NCBI GenBank assembly: GCA_037013685.1
Contig: CM072885.1
Span: 67,435,785 to 67,499,784 of the forward strand
DNA length: 64,000 bases
Direction: 5' to 3'
Origin: Acridotheres tristis
Taxonomy: Eukaryota > Chordata > Aves > Passeriformes > Sturnidae
The notes under the pieces are model-generated. The model searched no databases, was not told the origin of the DNA, and worked only from the letters and a program-made list of their open reading frames with translations. Of this stretch, positions 62,892 through 64,000 are shown piece by piece (position 1 is the first letter of the stretch; the number at the start of each line of letters is the position of its first letter). The position numbers and the translations under genes are program-made.

Positions 62892-63970
62892 ATCGAAATG
62901 CTAGAGCACAAATACGGCGGCCACCTGGTGTCCCGCAGGGCAGCTTGCACCATCCAGACTGCATTCAGGCAGTACCAGCTCAGCAAGAATTTTGAGAAGA
63001 TCCGCAACTCCCTGCTGGAGAGCCGCATGCCACGCCGCATCTCCCTGAGGAAAGTACGCGTCCAGAACTCGGAGAGCTTCTCCGCAGAGAAAGCCCTGGT
63101 GGAGGGCTACAACTTCGTGGGCATCCCCCTGGTGAGGTCCCCATCCCTGCCAGCCACCATCAGTGGGGCACTGACTGAGCTGGAGGACTCCTTCACAGAA
63201 CAAGTCCAGTCCTTGGCCAAATCCATCGATGATGCCCTCAGCACCTGGAGCCTGAAGACCATGTGCTCCCTGCAGGATGGGGGCTCGTACCAGATCAGGG
63301 AGACCTTCAGCGCCAGCTCCATGCAGCCAAACCAAGACTTAGAAGCTGAGCTGCAGGATCAGGAGAAGGAGGAAGGTCTCCTGCCAGATACTCTACCCAA
63401 GAGCAGCAGCACTCTCATGATGGCTTTTCGAGATGTCACAGTTCAGATCGACAACAAGAACATCTCTGTCTCATCATCTACCTCGGTGTCCATGGCAAAC
63501 TGTCTCAGCAGCAACGACCAGGCTGGGCTCTCTCCAGCTACCAAGGCTGAAGAAAGCCAAGAAGAAGGGGAGGGAGAAGCCAGTGAACTACCCTCTGCCC
63601 CAGAGAGCTTACCTGAGAACAGCCTCACTTCCACCGAGGTGGATGTCAGTACTAATGGCACGGGGGACAGCAGTGCTGAGCCGGATCAGATGGCCGTGCA
63701 GAAACTCCAGTTTGATGCAAGCAATGAGGCAGGGCAAAGCAAAGGCTTGGAGTCTGAGAATGCAGACAACTCAGAGCAGCTGAGCAGCAGCAGCACCTCC
63801 ACCTCAGCCAAGTCAGCCTCTGAGGTGTCCTCAAAAGAAGCCCTGCAGGCCATGATCCTCAGTCTCCCGAGGTACCACTGCGAGAACCCAGCCAGCTGCA
63901 AGTCCCCCACACTTTCCACAGACACCATGAGGAAACGCCTTTACCGCATTGGGCTGAACCTCTTCAACAT
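62892..63970 (+). CDS. IQSEC3: IQSEC3 large coding exon (1079 nt): IQ motif and serine-rich linker before Sec7
   Basis: IQSEC3 (BRAG3/SynArfGEF) activates ARF GTPases, notably ARF6, at GABAergic and glycinergic postsynapses and is reported to bind gephyrin. A strong acceptor (ctctgtttttcag) ends at 62891. The frame opens [20 protein letters not shown]. An IQ motif follows at exon residues 21-32 ([12 protein letters not shown], coding from 62952), with the Ile-Gln and central Arg kept but the Gly and last Arg of the consensus lost. It is the kind of incomplete IQ motif that binds calmodulin without calcium. Next come [11 protein letters not shown], a conserved helical block [20 protein letters not shown], an acidic and serine-rich low-complexity region ([18 protein letters not shown]), and the end [19 protein letters not shown] then [13 protein letters not shown], which leads into Sec7. 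The donor CAT|GTAAGT splits the last Ile codon after two bases. The block [18 protein letters not shown] favours IQSEC3 over IQSEC1 and IQSEC2. The frame has no stop or shift. Confidence 0.97.
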
Positions 63971-64000
63971 GTAAGTGGCTCTTCCTCTACTCTGCCAGCC
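63971..64000 (+). other. IQSEC3: Start of the next IQSEC3 intron (phase 2)
   Basis: The donor GTAAGTGG follows the split Ile codon. Only 30 bases are present. The Sec7 and PH coding exons must lie beyond the window. Confidence 0.93.

Noticed and set aside
62901..63335. 144-codon minus-strand frame opposite the IQ-motif exon
   Set aside because: It is a shadow of the GC-rich coding exon on the other strand and has no family resemblance.

Overview
This window reads as nuclear DNA of a songbird-like bird. It is AT-leaning, CpG-poor, non-coding for almost all of its length, and its recognisable repeats are bird-type: CR1 LINE pieces, a SINE with a tRNA-Ile head and a CR1 tail (the design described as TguSINE1 in zebra finch and relatives), and ERV-type LTRs. 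No microbial gene, operon, CRISPR array or prophage is present.

There is one gene, on the + strand: IQSEC3 (BRAG3 / SynArfGEF), a brain ARF guanine-nucleotide exchange factor of inhibitory synapses. Three internal coding exons can be placed to the base. An 81-nt exon is at 37938-38018, a 289-nt exon at 56158-56446 and a 1079-nt exon at 62892-63970. They join in one open frame: intron phases are 2, 2, 0 and 2. Together they encode the linker after the N-terminal region, the IQ motif, and the serine-rich stretch leading to the Sec7 domain. The N-terminal coiled-coil exon lies before base 1. The Sec7 and PH exons lie after base 64000.

Layout: 1-37937 is the 3' part of a very long upstream intron, with a CR1 piece (about 15.1 kb), the SINE (24.2 kb), a second CR1 piece (26.2 kb) and several probable LTR remnants (9.3, 33.0 and 36.4 kb). 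38019-56157 is intron 2. It holds a clean solo ERVL-type LTR (50670-51219, TG...CA ends, 5-bp target duplication TCAAG) and two homeodomain-site-rich candidate enhancers (40.5-40.8 and 49.8 kb). 56447-62891 is intron 3, with a probable LTR remnant near 62.5 kb. The last 30 bases start intron 4.

No undescribed biological system is evident. Points worth a second look are the frame-neutral 81-nt exon, the weak donor of the 289-nt exon with its 50-codon read-through, a perfect 14-bp palindrome holding a consensus CRE, candidate conserved enhancers, a polypyrimidine minisatellite, and a U3 tandem duplication in the solo LTR. Repeat family names and the IQSEC3 assignment come from recalled family sequence, not from a search.
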